Assembly: GCA_020026415.1 (NCBI GenBank)
Contig: JAHHQL010000006.1
Coordinates: 33,495-97,494 of the forward strand
Reading direction: 5' to 3'
Length of the DNA stretch: 64,000 nucleotides
Origin: Alistipes sp.
GTDB lineage: Bacteria > Bacteroidota > Bacteroidia > Bacteroidales > Rikenellaceae
Below the pieces are notes generated by a model. That model was not told the DNA's origin. It worked only from the letters and a program-made list of their open reading frames with translations, and did not search any database. The position numbers were made by a program, and so were the translations under genes. Shown in pieces: positions 1-8,984 of this stretch. How positions within the stretch are numbered: position 1 is the stretch's first letter; each line of letters opens with the position of its first letter.

Positions 1-1023
1 TTCACGCCTGAGATGTTGGCCAAATATCCGGCTGAAAATCGCGACGAGTCACGTTTGATGGTGGTCAATCGCGCCACCGGCAAAATCGAGCATCGTATCT
101 TCAAGGACATCCTTGATTATTTCGACGAGAAAGACCTCTTCGTGTTCAACAACACGAAAGTATTCCCCGCCCGTCTCTACGGCAACAAGGAGAAAACCGG
201 CGCGGAAATCGAAATCTTCTTACTGAGGGAACTCAACCGCGAATTACGTCTGTGGGACGTGCTGGTTGATCCTGCCCGCAAGATCCGTATCGGCAACAAA
301 CTCTATTTCGGAGACGACGATCTGATGGTCGCCGAGGTCATCGACAACACCACCTCGCGCGGTCGTACGTTGCGTTTCCTGTTCGACGGATCGTACGAGG
401 AGTTCAAGAAGGCACTGTTCGCCCTCGGTGAAACGCCCCTTCCCAAATGGGTGCGCCCGAAAGTCGAACCGGAAGATGCCGAGCGTTATCAGACGATCTT
501 CGCCTCGGAAGAGGGTGCCGTAGCCGCTCCGACAGCCGGCATGCACTTCTCGAAGCACCTGCTCAAACGTATGGAAATCAAAGGCGTGGAGAGTACATTC
601 ATCACGCTTCATATGGGTCTCGGCAACTTCCGCACGGTCGATGTCGAGGATCTCTCGAAGCACAAAATGGATTCCGAACAATATTTCGTCACCGAAGAAG
701 CCGCCCTGAAGGTCAATCAGACCAAACGCGACGGCCATAAAATCGTGTCGATCGGCACGACCGTCATGCGCACGCTCGAAACGGCCGTTTCGACCCACGG
801 CATGATCACCCCGCAGGAGGGCTGGACCAACAAGTTCATCTTCTCCCCCTACGAATTTTCGGTGGCCGATGCAATGGTTTCGAACTTTCACCTCCCCTAC
901 TCGACCCAACTGATGATGGTTGCGGCGTTCGGAGGCTACGAATTGGTCATGCAAGCCTACAAGATCGCCAAGGAAGAAGGCTACCGTTTCGGTACTTACG
1001 GCGATGCAATGCTGATTCTTTAA
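1..1023 (+). CDS. queA: S-adenosylmethionine:tRNA ribosyltransferase-isomerase QueA (5' end cut by window)
   Basis: QueA transfers the ribosyl part of SAM to 7-aminomethyl-7-deazaguanine in tRNA, giving epoxyqueuosine, the penultimate step of queuosine synthesis in the cytoplasm. The reading frame is open to base 1 (F-T-P-E precedes the first ATG at 13), so roughly the first ten residues lie outside the window. Family signatures are visible: the early AKYPAENRDESRLMVV block, FNNTKVFPARL, the PTAGMHF motif, and the C-terminal SNFHLPYSTQLMMV block. Length (about 340 visible residues) fits the family. It is followed at once by a promoter for the next gene, so it probably ends a separate upstream transcript. 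Identification is from conserved motifs and is very secure. Confidence 0.96.
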   Translation, partial: FTPEMLAKYPAENRDESRLMVVNRATGKIEHRIFKDILDYFDEKDLFVFNNTKVFPARLYGNKEKTGAEIEIFLLRELNRELRLWDVLVDPARKIRIGNKLYFGDDDLMVAEVIDNTTSRGRTLRFLFDGSYEEFKKALFALGETPLPKWVRPKVEPEDAERYQTIFASEEGAVAAPTAGMHFSKHLLKRMEIKGVESTFITLHMGLGNFRTVDVEDLSKHKMDSEQYFVTEEAALKVNQTKRDGHKIVSIGTTVMRTLETAVSTHGMITPQEGWTNKFIFSPYEFSVADAMVSNFHLPYSTQLMMVAAFGGYELVMQAYKIAKEEGYRFGTYGDAMLIL

Positions 1024-1034
1024 GAAATTTTTCG

Positions 1035-1042
1035 TACCTTTG
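1035..1042 (+). promoter_or_regulatory. Promoter -7 box (TACCTTTG) for the GT5-like gene
   Basis: TACCTTTG fits the Bacteroidetes sigma -7 consensus TAnnTTTG and lies 22 bases before the start codon at 1064, directly after the queA stop. No convincing -33 element is seen. Confidence 0.6.
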
Positions 1043-1063
1043 TAAAAACAAACAAATACAACC

Positions 1064-1870
1064 ATGGCTAGCAAGATACTTTACGTATGTCAACAAATCA
1101 CGCCTTATCTCGACGAAAGTGAGGCGTCGAGCACTTGTCGCATGCTGGCACAGGCGATGCAGGAACGTGGCAACGAGATTCGTACGTTTATGCCCCGTTA
1201 CGGTTGCATCAACGAACGAAGACACCAACTCCACGAAGTCATCCGCCTGTCGGGCATGAACCTTATCATCGACGATAACGACCACCAGCTCATTATCAAG
1301 GTAGCCTCCATTCCGGCTGCCCGTGTTCAGGTTTATTTCATCGACAACGACGACTACTTCTCGCGCAAGGCCGTACTGCACGACACCGAAGGCAAGTTCT
1401 TCGAGGATAACGACGAACGCGCCATCTTCTTTGCACGCGGCGTGCTGGAGACCGTCAAGAAACTGCGTTGGCAACCCACCATCGTGCATTGTCACGGATG
1501 GTTCTCGGCCGTCACGCCGATCTATCTGAAAAAGATGTTCGCCGACGACCCCAATTTCAAGAATGTCAAAATCGTACTCTCGCTCTACGACGACAAGTTC
1601 GAGGGCGAGTTGAGCAGCGATTTCCGCAAGACCATCACCGCCGAGGGGATGACCGACAAAAACATTGATTTATTGGATCACCCCTCATACGAAAACGTCT
1701 ATCGCTTCGTTATGCAGTATGTCGATGGAGTGGTCGTCGCTTCGGAGAAAGCCGACGAAGAGGTGATCCGCATCGCCCGCGAATGTGGCAAACCGGTGCT
1801 CGATTACCAGTCGCCCTCCGCGGAAGACTTTTTCGATAATTACTCGCGATTCTATGAAGCCATTCAATAA
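1064..1870 (+). CDS. Glycogen/starch synthase catalytic-domain-like protein (GT5 N-terminal half only)
   Basis: This 268-residue protein resembles the N-terminal Rossmann domain of GT5 glycogen synthases: it opens KILYVCQQITPYLDES and has a VHCHGW segment near residue 147 that corresponds to the family's VHAHDW-type motif. It lacks the KxGGL sugar-nucleotide motif normally found near the N-terminus, and the whole C-terminal GT-B half is missing, so catalysis as a normal synthase looks unlikely. Proteins of this size and type are common next to DUF4270 genes in Bacteroidales (family knowledge). The 3' end overlaps the DUF4270 start by 17 bases, implying translational coupling and a shared role. 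It has its own promoter just upstream. Function is not known; the glycogen synthase name should be taken as a domain label. Confidence 0.8.
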   Translation: MASKILYVCQQITPYLDESEASSTCRMLAQAMQERGNEIRTFMPRYGCINERRHQLHEVIRLSGMNLIIDDNDHQLIIKVASIPAARVQVYFIDNDDYFSRKAVLHDTEGKFFEDNDERAIFFARGVLETVKKLRWQPTIVHCHGWFSAVTPIYLKKMFADDPNFKNVKIVLSLYDDKFEGELSSDFRKTITAEGMTDKNIDLLDHPSYENVYRFVMQYVDGVVVASEKADEEVIRIARECGKPVLDYQSPSAEDFFDNYSRFYEAIQ

Positions 1871-3602
1871 AATCCGTCACTCGTTGCTCACGGCTGCACT
1901 TGCAGCCGTGGCAATCGTGACAACCCTCTCCTCGTGTCAGGATGTCGATGATACCATCGGCTCCAACCTCATTCCCGAAAATCAGCAGATGAGAGCCGGT
2001 TACATCGTTCTCCCGAAGGCGGAGGAGGTGAAGCCGGATTACCCCATGCCCAAAAACTACCTCGAAACGCGTCTCTATCAGACCGATTCGATCCCCTCGG
2101 CGAACATCTCGTCGGGTTACATGGGCGTGATGTTCAACGACACGCTGGGCACCCGTACGGCGGGCTTTCTTTCGCAGTACGTTTCCTACTACCGCATTGA
2201 TTCGGGCTACTTCGGCTACCGCCCCATTTTCGACTCGGCGCAACTCAAGATCTCGATCAACAGTTTCGGCAAGGATACCACTTCGGTGCAGGAGTTCGAG
2301 GTGTATGAAATCACCACCAACGACTACCTCACCCAAAAACCCGTTTCGGCAGGCAAAACCGAACGCGACACCACATTCTACATCGGATTCAATCCCGAAA
2401 AAGTCCCCTATCTGGGCAACCGCTCGATCTTGAGCGACAAGCCGCTGTTCACGTTCAAGTTCGGCGGCGAGAACAGCGCCAAGAAAGAGGCCGTCACGCT
2501 GACCCCCACCGAGGCAGGTTATGCGTTTGTGCGCCGTCTGATGCTGCTTGAGGGTAAATACAAGGGCGATTATTCCATTTACGATGCGAAAAACCTCGAC
2601 AAGTTCCTCGAAGAGTTCAAGGGTCTTTACATCAAACCCAAGAGCGACCCGATGGCACTCGGAAGCGGTTCGACACGCGGCACAATCTTCGGCACGGCAC
2701 TCAAATCGTCGGGGCTTGCGATCTTCGGCCGTAACCGCCAGCCGGACGATCCCGCGCTGATCAAGGATACGCTCGGTCTGTCGTTCAACTTCATTGATCC
2801 CTATCAGACCAAACACGGCAACGTATCGGTCAATGCCATTACCCACGACTATTCGACCGCCACTGCCACCGAGGCGCACATCGACCTGAACAAGGCACGC
2901 GAACCGAAACCCGGCCAGATAGACGAGCGTCCCGAAGTGACACGCATCATGGTCGAGGGTCTGGGCGGCATCATCACCGAGATTTCGCTCGGCGAGGAGT
3001 TCTTCAAGGAGTTGGAATACACCATCGAACAGGAGAACAAGAAAGCCGGACAGGAGTTCCGTGCTCTGGCATTCAATCAGGCGATCATGACGATCTACTT
3101 TCCCGACGGCAAATACAACTGGCAGGAGATCGACACTCCGAACGCAGGGAAACTGATCGACCAGATGAATTCGGCTCCCGCCCGTCTGGGTATGTACACC
3201 ACCTACAAGGGACTGACGGGTATTCCCGACTACGATTTCGTACTCGAACAACAATACAACTACACGCTGGCCTACGACGGCTACATCAACCGCAGCCACG
3301 GCTGCTATGCGATGAACGTGACGGGCTTCGTGCAGGATGCGTGGAACAATTACCTCGACCAGAAAGAAAAAGCCGGATTCCCGCGTGATGCCTCGTGGAG
3401 TGCGATCAACGCAACGGGCGACGGATGGTCGAAAATCAAATGGACGGAGATCAAGAACCGGTCGATTTTCCTCGGCCCAGAAGCCTACGATCTGTTCACC
3501 TCTTCGTTCACCATATTACAAGGTCAGACGCGCTCCCAAGACGGCTCGTTGCGCAACACAGCACCCGTCCGACTGGAGATGGCCTACAACTTAATCAAGT
3601 AA
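1854..3602 (+). CDS. DUF4270 family lipoprotein
   Basis: This 582-residue protein belongs to the Bacteroidetes DUF4270 family, exported proteins of unknown function. I chose the ATG at 1854 because it gives a proper lipoprotein signal: MKPFNK, a hydrophobic stretch and a lipobox ending LSSC at about residue 28, followed by the typical QDVDDTIGSNL start of the mature protein. An in-frame upstream ATG at 1785 would put 23 unrelated residues before the signal and lies inside the previous gene. The family-typical beta-rich body contains many aromatic and Asn residues and no catalytic motif I recognise. It overlaps the GT5-like gene by 17 bases and is probably cotranscribed with it. Likely anchored in the outer membrane or periplasm. 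Confidence 0.85.
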   Translation: MKPFNKIRHSLLTAALAAVAIVTTLSSCQDVDDTIGSNLIPENQQMRAGYIVLPKAEEVKPDYPMPKNYLETRLYQTDSIPSANISSGYMGVMFNDTLGTRTAGFLSQYVSYYRIDSGYFGYRPIFDSAQLKISINSFGKDTTSVQEFEVYEITTNDYLTQKPVSAGKTERDTTFYIGFNPEKVPYLGNRSILSDKPLFTFKFGGENSAKKEAVTLTPTEAGYAFVRRLMLLEGKYKGDYSIYDAKNLDKFLEEFKGLYIKPKSDPMALGSGSTRGTIFGTALKSSGLAIFGRNRQPDDPALIKDTLGLSFNFIDPYQTKHGNVSVNAITHDYSTATATEAHIDLNKAREPKPGQIDERPEVTRIMVEGLGGIITEISLGEEFFKELEYTIEQENKKAGQEFRALAFNQAIMTIYFPDGKYNWQEIDTPNAGKLIDQMNSAPARLGMYTTYKGLTGIPDYDFVLEQQYNYTLAYDGYINRSHGCYAMNVTGFVQDAWNNYLDQKEKAGFPRDASWSAINATGDGWSKIKWTEIKNRSIFLGPEAYDLFTSSFTILQGQTRSQDGSLRNTAPVRLEMAYNLIK

Positions 3603-3621
3603 CGATTAAGAAAGCACACGG

Positions 3622-3650
3622 AACCTAAGATCAATACTCTTAGGTTTTCG
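3622..3650 (+). terminator. Hairpin after the DUF4270 gene, probable weak terminator
   Basis: AACCTAAGA (3622-3630) pairs perfectly with TCTTAGGTT (3638-3646) around a 7-base loop. The following bases are only moderately T-rich, so it may terminate partially and allow read-through into topA. Confidence 0.5.
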
Positions 3651-3684
3651 TATTTCTGAAAAGACAAGATACAAGATAAACGCT

Positions 3685-5982
3685 ATGCAGGAAAATTTAG
3701 TGATTGTCGAGTCTCCGGCCAAAGCAAAAACCATCGAGAAGTTCCTCGGTAAGGACTACATCGTGAAGTCGAGCTTCGGACACATCAGAGACCTTTCGAA
3801 AAAAGATCTTGGAATCCACATCGACGACGGATTCCAACCCATATACGAAATTCCGAGCGACAAAAAGAAAGTCGTGGACGAACTCTCGAAACTCTCGAAA
3901 TCCAAAACCGTATGGCTGGCTTCCGATGAGGACCGCGAAGGAGAGGCCATCGCATGGCACCTGACCGAAGTGTTGGGTCTCCCGGTCGATAACACGAAAC
4001 GCATCGTGTTCCACGAAATCACGAAGCACGCCATTCTGGAGGCCATCGAGCATCCGAGAACCGTCAATATGGATCTGGTCAATGCCCAGCAGGCACGCCG
4101 CATCCTCGACCGACTGGTCGGCTTCGAACTTTCGCCCGTATTGTGGAAGAAGGTGCGCCCGCAGTTGTCGGCAGGCCGAGTGCAGTCGGTTGCCGTCCGC
4201 CTTTTGGTGGAGCGCGAACGCGAGATCATCGCCTTCAACACGACGTCGTTCTACCGCATCGTGGGTCAGTTCTACCCCGCCGATGCGCCCGAAAAGACAC
4301 TCTTCAAGGCCGAACTCTCGATGCGTTTCGACAACCGCGAAGCCGCCGAGAAATTCCTCGGCGAGTGCATCGGTGCCGAGTATGCCGTATCGAAATCCGA
4401 GGAGAAACCCGCACAGCGTTATCCCGCTCCCCCGTTCACGACCTCGACCCTGCAACAGGAGGCCGGCCGGAAATTGGGTATGAGCGTATCGCAGACGATG
4501 TCCGTGGCACAGCACCTCTACGAGCAGGGTTTGATCACCTACATGCGTACCGACTCGGTAAACCTTTCGGAGCAGGCTCTGGCGCAGTGCAAGGAGGAAG
4601 TCACGAAACTCTACGGCGAGAAATATTCGCGCCGTTTCCACTATAAGACCAAGACCAAAGGCGCACAGGAGGCACACGAGGCCATCCGTCCGTCCTACAT
4701 CGACCGCCGCGAAATCGAAGGCACCGCCACCGAGAAGCGTCTCTACGACCTGATCTGGAAACGTACGGTTGCCTCGCAGATGGTTCCCGCCGAGTTGGAT
4801 CGCACGACACTCGTGATCGACATCGTGGGCAAGCCCCAGCAGTTCGTGGCCACGGGTGAGGTGATCCGTTTTGACGGTTTCCTGCGCCTTTACTCCGAAT
4901 CGACCGACGACGACAACGCCCAAGAGGGCAGCGAGGGCATTCTCCCGAAACTGACGGCGGGCGACCGCGTCAAGAACGAGGAGATCACCGCCACGGAGCG
5001 TTTCACGCAGGCACCGCCGCGCTACAACGAGGCATCGCTCGTAAAACGCATGGAGGAGTTGGGCATCGGACGTCCTTCGACCTACGCCCCCACCATCACG
5101 ACGATCATCAACCGCGGTTATGTCGTCAAGCAGAACCGCGACGGTCAGAAACGCGAATTTGTGCAGATGACCCTCAAGAAGGGTACGGTCACGACACAGA
5201 TCAAGACCGAGAACTACGGCAAGGAGAAAAACCGTCTTTCGCCGACCGACATCGGTATGGTGGTGAACGACTACCTCGAAACGCAGTTCGGCCCGATCAT
5301 CGACTACAACTTCACGGCCAACGTGGAGAAGGAGTTCGACCGCATCGCCGAGGGCGACATCACGTGGAACAAGATGATCTCCGATTTCTATAAGCCTTTC
5401 CACAAGATGGTCGATACCGCCATCGAGACCCAGACCGAGAAGAGCCATCAGGTGCGCATCTTGGGTAATGATCCCAAGACGGGTCATATCGTCAAGGCAC
5501 GCATCGGCCGCTATGGCCCGATGGTCGAGATCGAGGGTAACGAGGGCGAGAAGGGACATTTCGCCTCGCTGAAGAAAGGTCAGCTGATCGAATCCATCAC
5601 CTTGGAAGAGGCACTCGGACTGTTTGCCCTGCCGCGTACGCTGGGCGAATTGGACGGTGAGGAGTTGTCGGTGGGCATCGGTCGCTATGGGGCTTATGTG
5701 CGCTACGGAAAGTCGTTCGCTTCGTTGCAGAAGAGCGACGATCCCTACACGATCACCTACGATCGTGCCGTAGAAGTAGTCCGCGCCCACAAGGCCGCCA
5801 CACTGGCCGCCAACACCCCGTTGAAAACCTTCGAGGAAGAACCCGATCTGTTGGTGAAGAACGGTCGTTACGGCCCCTACATCGCCTTCAAAGGCAAGAA
5901 CTACCGCATTCCGAAGAGTGCCACACCCGAACAACTCTCGCTCGAAGACTGCCGCAAGATCATTGCCTCGTCAAAGAAATAA
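3685..5982 (+). CDS. topA: DNA topoisomerase I (type IA)
   Basis: TopA relaxes negative supercoils by transient single-strand cleavage. The 765-residue protein begins with the Toprim domain (LVIVESPAKAKTIEKFLG), with the acidic metal site DEDREGE at residues 81-87. The cleavage tyrosine is Tyr286 in GLITYMRTDS, and the LSAGRVQSVA segment at about 161-170 is also diagnostic. After the catalytic core, the C-terminal third carries repeated GRYGPMV, GRYGAYV and GRYGPYI segments typical of cysteine-free C-terminal repeats in Bacteroidetes TopA; no four-cysteine zinc fingers are present. The gene stands 82 bases after the DUF4270 gene. A C1 peptidase gene follows after 49 bases without an evident terminator, so they may be cotranscribed. 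Confidence 0.98.
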   Translation: MQENLVIVESPAKAKTIEKFLGKDYIVKSSFGHIRDLSKKDLGIHIDDGFQPIYEIPSDKKKVVDELSKLSKSKTVWLASDEDREGEAIAWHLTEVLGLPVDNTKRIVFHEITKHAILEAIEHPRTVNMDLVNAQQARRILDRLVGFELSPVLWKKVRPQLSAGRVQSVAVRLLVEREREIIAFNTTSFYRIVGQFYPADAPEKTLFKAELSMRFDNREAAEKFLGECIGAEYAVSKSEEKPAQRYPAPPFTTSTLQQEAGRKLGMSVSQTMSVAQHLYEQGLITYMRTDSVNLSEQALAQCKEEVTKLYGEKYSRRFHYKTKTKGAQEAHEAIRPSYIDRREIEGTATEKRLYDLIWKRTVASQMVPAELDRTTLVIDIVGKPQQFVATGEVIRFDGFLRLYSESTDDDNAQEGSEGILPKLTAGDRVKNEEITATERFTQAPPRYNEASLVKRMEELGIGRPSTYAPTITTIINRGYVVKQNRDGQKREFVQMTLKKGTVTTQIKTENYGKEKNRLSPTDIGMVVNDYLETQFGPIIDYNFTANVEKEFDRIAEGDITWNKMISDFYKPFHKMVDTAIETQTEKSHQVRILGNDPKTGHIVKARIGRYGPMVEIEGNEGEKGHFASLKKGQLIESITLEEALGLFALPRTLGELDGEELSVGIGRYGAYVRYGKSFASLQKSDDPYTITYDRAVEVVRAHKAATLAANTPLKTFEEEPDLLVKNGRYGPYIAFKGKNYRIPKSATPEQLSLEDCRKIIASSKK

Positions 5983-6031
5983 ATTTTTACAAGTTTAATA
6001 TTTATTCACAAACCCAAAACCATTAATCCAA

Positions 6032-7237
6032 ATGAAAAAATTTTTGACTCTGTTGCTCGCCGTAGCCATGGTAACTTCGGTGGGTGCAAAGAAACCTGCC
6101 AAGCAGGAGCAGCCCGAAGGCTACAAGTTCACGGACAAGATCCTCATCCCGACGACTCCCGTAAAGAACCAACACCGCAGCGGTACGTGCTGGTGCTACT
6201 CAACCGTATCGTTCCTCGAAAACGAACTCCTGAAGCAGGGTTACGGTGAGATTCACCTCTCGGAGATGTTCATCGTACGTCACGCCTACAAGGAGAAAGC
6301 CCGCAAGTACATCCGTATGCACGGCTTCTTGAACTTCGCCGAAGGCGGTGCATCACACGACGTGATCGAAATGATCGACAAATACGGTGTTGTTCCCCAA
6401 GAGATCTACGCCGGTTTCAACTATGGTACCGACAAGGCCGACTTCCACGAATTGTCGCCCGTATTGAAAAACTATCTGGACGGTGTATTGGCAGGTTCGG
6501 CTCACGGTCGTGAACTGACCACGGCATGGGAGCGCGGTTTCGATGCCATCCTCGACGCTTACTTCGGCGAACTTCCCGAAACATTCACTTGGAACGGTAA
6601 GGAATATACTCCGAAATCTTTTGCCGAGTCGCTGCCTCTGACGATGAGCGATTACATCGACATCACTTCGTTTACGCACCACCCCTTCTACTCGAAGTTC
6701 ATCATCGAGTTGCCCGACAACTGGATCTGGGGCGAAGTTTACAACCTGCCGCTCAACGAGATGACACAGGTTGTTGATTACGCACTGGAGAACGGTTACA
6801 GCGTAGCATGGGGTACCGACGTGAGCGAGAAGGGCTTCAGCCGTACCAAGTCGATCGGTATCGTTCCCGATGTGAACCTCGACGGTATGACCGGCACCGA
6901 ATCGGCTCGCTGGGGCAATCTGACCAAGGCCGAGAAAGAGGCTATGCTCTACAAGTTCGAGGCTCCCGTCAAGGAGTTGGAGATCAACCAAGAGATGCGT
7001 CAGGAAGCATTCGACAACTTCCTCACGACCGATGACCACGGTATGGTCATCATGGGTACTGCTGTCGATCAGGCCGGCAACAACTACTACAAGGTTCAGA
7101 ACTCGTGGGACATCAACAACCCCTACAAAGGTTTCTGGTACTTCTCGAAGCCTTTCTTCGAGTATAAGACCACCTCGATCACCATCAACAAGAACGCTCT
7201 TCCCGAAGAGATTCAGAAGAAACTCGGTCTGAAATAA
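6032..7237 (+). CDS. Secreted C1B (bleomycin hydrolase/PepC-like) cysteine peptidase
   Basis: The 401-residue protein carries an N-terminal signal peptide (MKKFLTLLLAVAMVTSVGA), unlike cytoplasmic PepC, so it should act in the periplasm or outside. The papain-fold catalytic cysteine is Cys53 in RSGTCWCYS; the catalytic His lies in DDHGMVIMG near residue 334 and the Asn in the QNSWD segment near 355. The order Cys, His, Asn and the overall length fit the C1B family of aminopeptidases. Members of this family release N-terminal amino acids from peptides, so a role in peptide nutrition is likely (inference). A strong terminator follows. There is no clear promoter of its own in the 49-base gap after topA. 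Confidence 0.9.
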   Translation: MKKFLTLLLAVAMVTSVGAKKPAKQEQPEGYKFTDKILIPTTPVKNQHRSGTCWCYSTVSFLENELLKQGYGEIHLSEMFIVRHAYKEKARKYIRMHGFLNFAEGGASHDVIEMIDKYGVVPQEIYAGFNYGTDKADFHELSPVLKNYLDGVLAGSAHGRELTTAWERGFDAILDAYFGELPETFTWNGKEYTPKSFAESLPLTMSDYIDITSFTHHPFYSKFIIELPDNWIWGEVYNLPLNEMTQVVDYALENGYSVAWGTDVSEKGFSRTKSIGIVPDVNLDGMTGTESARWGNLTKAEKEAMLYKFEAPVKELEINQEMRQEAFDNFLTTDDHGMVIMGTAVDQAGNNYYKVQNSWDINNPYKGFWYFSKPFFEYKTTSITINKNALPEEIQKKLGLK

Positions 7238-7267
7238 GACCCTGAGCCTTCTTTCGAGGCTCGATTT

Positions 7268-7308
7268 GAGGGGATGCTCCTTTACAGGGAGTTTCCCCTC
7301 TTTTTTTT
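7268..7308 (+). terminator. Rho-independent terminator after the C1 peptidase gene
   Basis: GAGGGGA (7268-7274) pairs with TCCCCTC (7294-7300), extended by CTCC/GGAG inside, followed by eight T residues. Confidence 0.9.
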
Positions 7309-7427
7309 ATGAGAGGAAAGTTCGTTTTACGCACAACGGTGTCACAAAACGGAAATACAGAACAATGTGTCGCTCATTTCGAAGTGAAACCCCCGTCGAG
7401 AGACTTGGAACTCACTGAAGAAAAATA

Positions 7428-7435
7428 TACCTTTG
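7428..7435 (+). promoter_or_regulatory. Promoter -7 box (TACCTTTG) for the BamA-type gene
   Basis: The box matches the consensus perfectly, and a TTG at 7405-7407 sits about 20 bases upstream in the place of the -33 element. The start codon follows at 7456. Confidence 0.65.
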
Positions 7436-7455
7436 TCTTATATATGTCCTGATCC

Positions 7456-8868
7456 ATGAAGAAATTCAAACGCATCATACTGCTGCTGTTGCTGGTTGTC
7501 CTGTACCGCGACGTGTGGGCGCAGAACATCGAAAGCGACGATAAGAAGATCATTCCTCTTGCCGGAGATGTCACCCGCATCGGTCAGGGCAAACGTCACA
7601 CGAAAAAATATGCCCATGCGGATTCGCTCGCGGGCGACACGCTTCCCCACAAAGGCTTTTTCCGCAAAATCATCGACTACTACAACCGATCGAACGTCGA
7701 TCGAACGTTTGAAAAGAAGATCGACTGGAGTATCGCTCCGGGTCCGAACTATTCGTCGGATGTGGGCTTCGGCATCGGCTTTCTGTTGGGCGGTCTGTAT
7801 CGTATGGACCGCACCGACTCGGTGACTTCGCCCTCCAACATCTCAATCTACGGCAACTTCACGACCCAAAAATTCGTGCTGTTGCGGTTCAGCGGCGACA
7901 ACATCTTCAAGAAGAACAAACAACTGATCAGTTATTCGGGTGCATTCGTCTATTTCCCGGGGGCATTCTACGGCGTGGGTTACGATGCCGGAAAGGAGGG
8001 TTACGCCCAAGAACTGACCACCACCAACGCCATCGTGCGTTTTTCATATTGTGCGGCAGTTTACGGACGCTGGTATGCAGGCGTGAGTGCGGGACTGAAC
8101 TATTCGGGAACGAGTTACCGCGACTCGAACATCCGCGACCTGCTCGAAAAAATCGATGCAGGCACAATGGAGAGACCTGCGGGCGAATTAGGCGAGATCT
8201 ACAACACATGGAAAAAGGGCGACGGCTCATACGACCCCGACAAACAAGACCCCTTCTCGAATTACATCCGCCACACGGGTGAAGACCCCGATGCCTTCAA
8301 CGCCAATGTGGGTGTGTTCCTCCAATACGATTCGCGCGATATCATGCACAACGCCACCAAGGGTATTTTCCTGAAGGGCGAAGCGAAATGGTATCCCAAA
8401 TGGCTGGGCAATACGGGTCGCCACTTCGGTCGTCTGTCGCTCACGTTCGATGCCTACAAGAAATTGTGGAAGGGCGGCGTTCTGGCCTACGATCTGTTTA
8501 CCGACCTTACGATCGGCACCCCTTCGTGGCACATGTATTCGAAGATGGGCGGTATGGAGCGTATGCGCGGCTATTACGAAGGCCGTTACCGCGACAAACG
8601 CCTCGTCGAAACCCAACTCGAATTACGCCAGAAAATCTACCATCGTCACGGTATCGTTGGCTGGTTCGGCGTAGGACAGGTTTGGGGCACCCACAAATTC
8701 CAATGGGACAACATGCTTTACAGTTTCGGTTGCGGTTACCGCTTCGAGTTCAAGAAGGGCATGAACATCCGTCTGGACTACGGTTGGGGTATTTACGGCA
8801 ACCAGAATCTGCCGTGGGATCGCAAACGCTCGTCGGCATTCCTCTTCACTGCCTCCGAGGCGTTCTAA
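7456..8868 (+). CDS. BamA/TamA-type outer-membrane beta-barrel protein (surface antigen domain)
   Basis: The 470-residue protein has a signal peptide (MKKFKRIILLLLLVVLYRDVWAQ) and a body matching the bacterial surface antigen (Bac_surface_Ag) barrel: alternating hydrophobic strands, YDSRDIMHNATKGIF near residue 290 (the barrel's typical D-[ST]-R-[DN]...P-x-G-like block) and a C-terminus ending in phenylalanine, as expected of a Bam recognition signal. POTRA domains are absent or at most one short region, so it is not BamA itself. Proteins of this type are commonly found beside nutrient-acquisition or lipid genes in Bacteroidetes, with unknown substrates. It has its own promoter and terminator and stands alone. 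Confidence 0.85.
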   Translation: MKKFKRIILLLLLVVLYRDVWAQNIESDDKKIIPLAGDVTRIGQGKRHTKKYAHADSLAGDTLPHKGFFRKIIDYYNRSNVDRTFEKKIDWSIAPGPNYSSDVGFGIGFLLGGLYRMDRTDSVTSPSNISIYGNFTTQKFVLLRFSGDNIFKKNKQLISYSGAFVYFPGAFYGVGYDAGKEGYAQELTTTNAIVRFSYCAAVYGRWYAGVSAGLNYSGTSYRDSNIRDLLEKIDAGTMERPAGELGEIYNTWKKGDGSYDPDKQDPFSNYIRHTGEDPDAFNANVGVFLQYDSRDIMHNATKGIFLKGEAKWYPKWLGNTGRHFGRLSLTFDAYKKLWKGGVLAYDLFTDLTIGTPSWHMYSKMGGMERMRGYYEGRYRDKRLVETQLELRQKIYHRHGIVGWFGVGQVWGTHKFQWDNMLYSFGCGYRFEFKKGMNIRLDYGWGIYGNQNLPWDRKRSSAFLFTASEAF

Positions 8869-8893
8869 ACACCACCCCACTACAAAAAAATAG

Positions 8894-8922
8894 AATCCGT
8901 ACCTTTTTGTACGGATTTTTTT
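8894..8922 (+). terminator. Terminator of the BamA-type gene
   Basis: AATCCGTAC (8894-8902) and GTACGGATT (8909-8917) form a perfect stem around a short T-rich loop and run into a T tract. Confidence 0.9.
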
Positions 8923-8928
8923 ATAAGC

Positions 8929-8964
8929 AAAAAGAAAGGGCACCCCTTTAGGGAGTGCCCTTTC
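8929..8964 (-). terminator. Terminator of aspS
   Basis: GAAAGGGCACCCC (8934-8946) pairs with the segment 8951-8964. On the minus strand a T tract follows (A-rich 8929-8933), so this ends aspS. It sits back to back with the previous terminator. Confidence 0.88.
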
Positions 8965-8984
8965 TCGTATTTTAACCGAAGTGT

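Noticed and set aside
3697..5934. 745-codon open frame on the strand opposite topA
   Set aside because: It mirrors topA codons and shows no domain, signal or promoter. Similar long antisense frames lie over pnp, gcvP and the nuclease gene (for example 56063-59050) and arise from codon bias.
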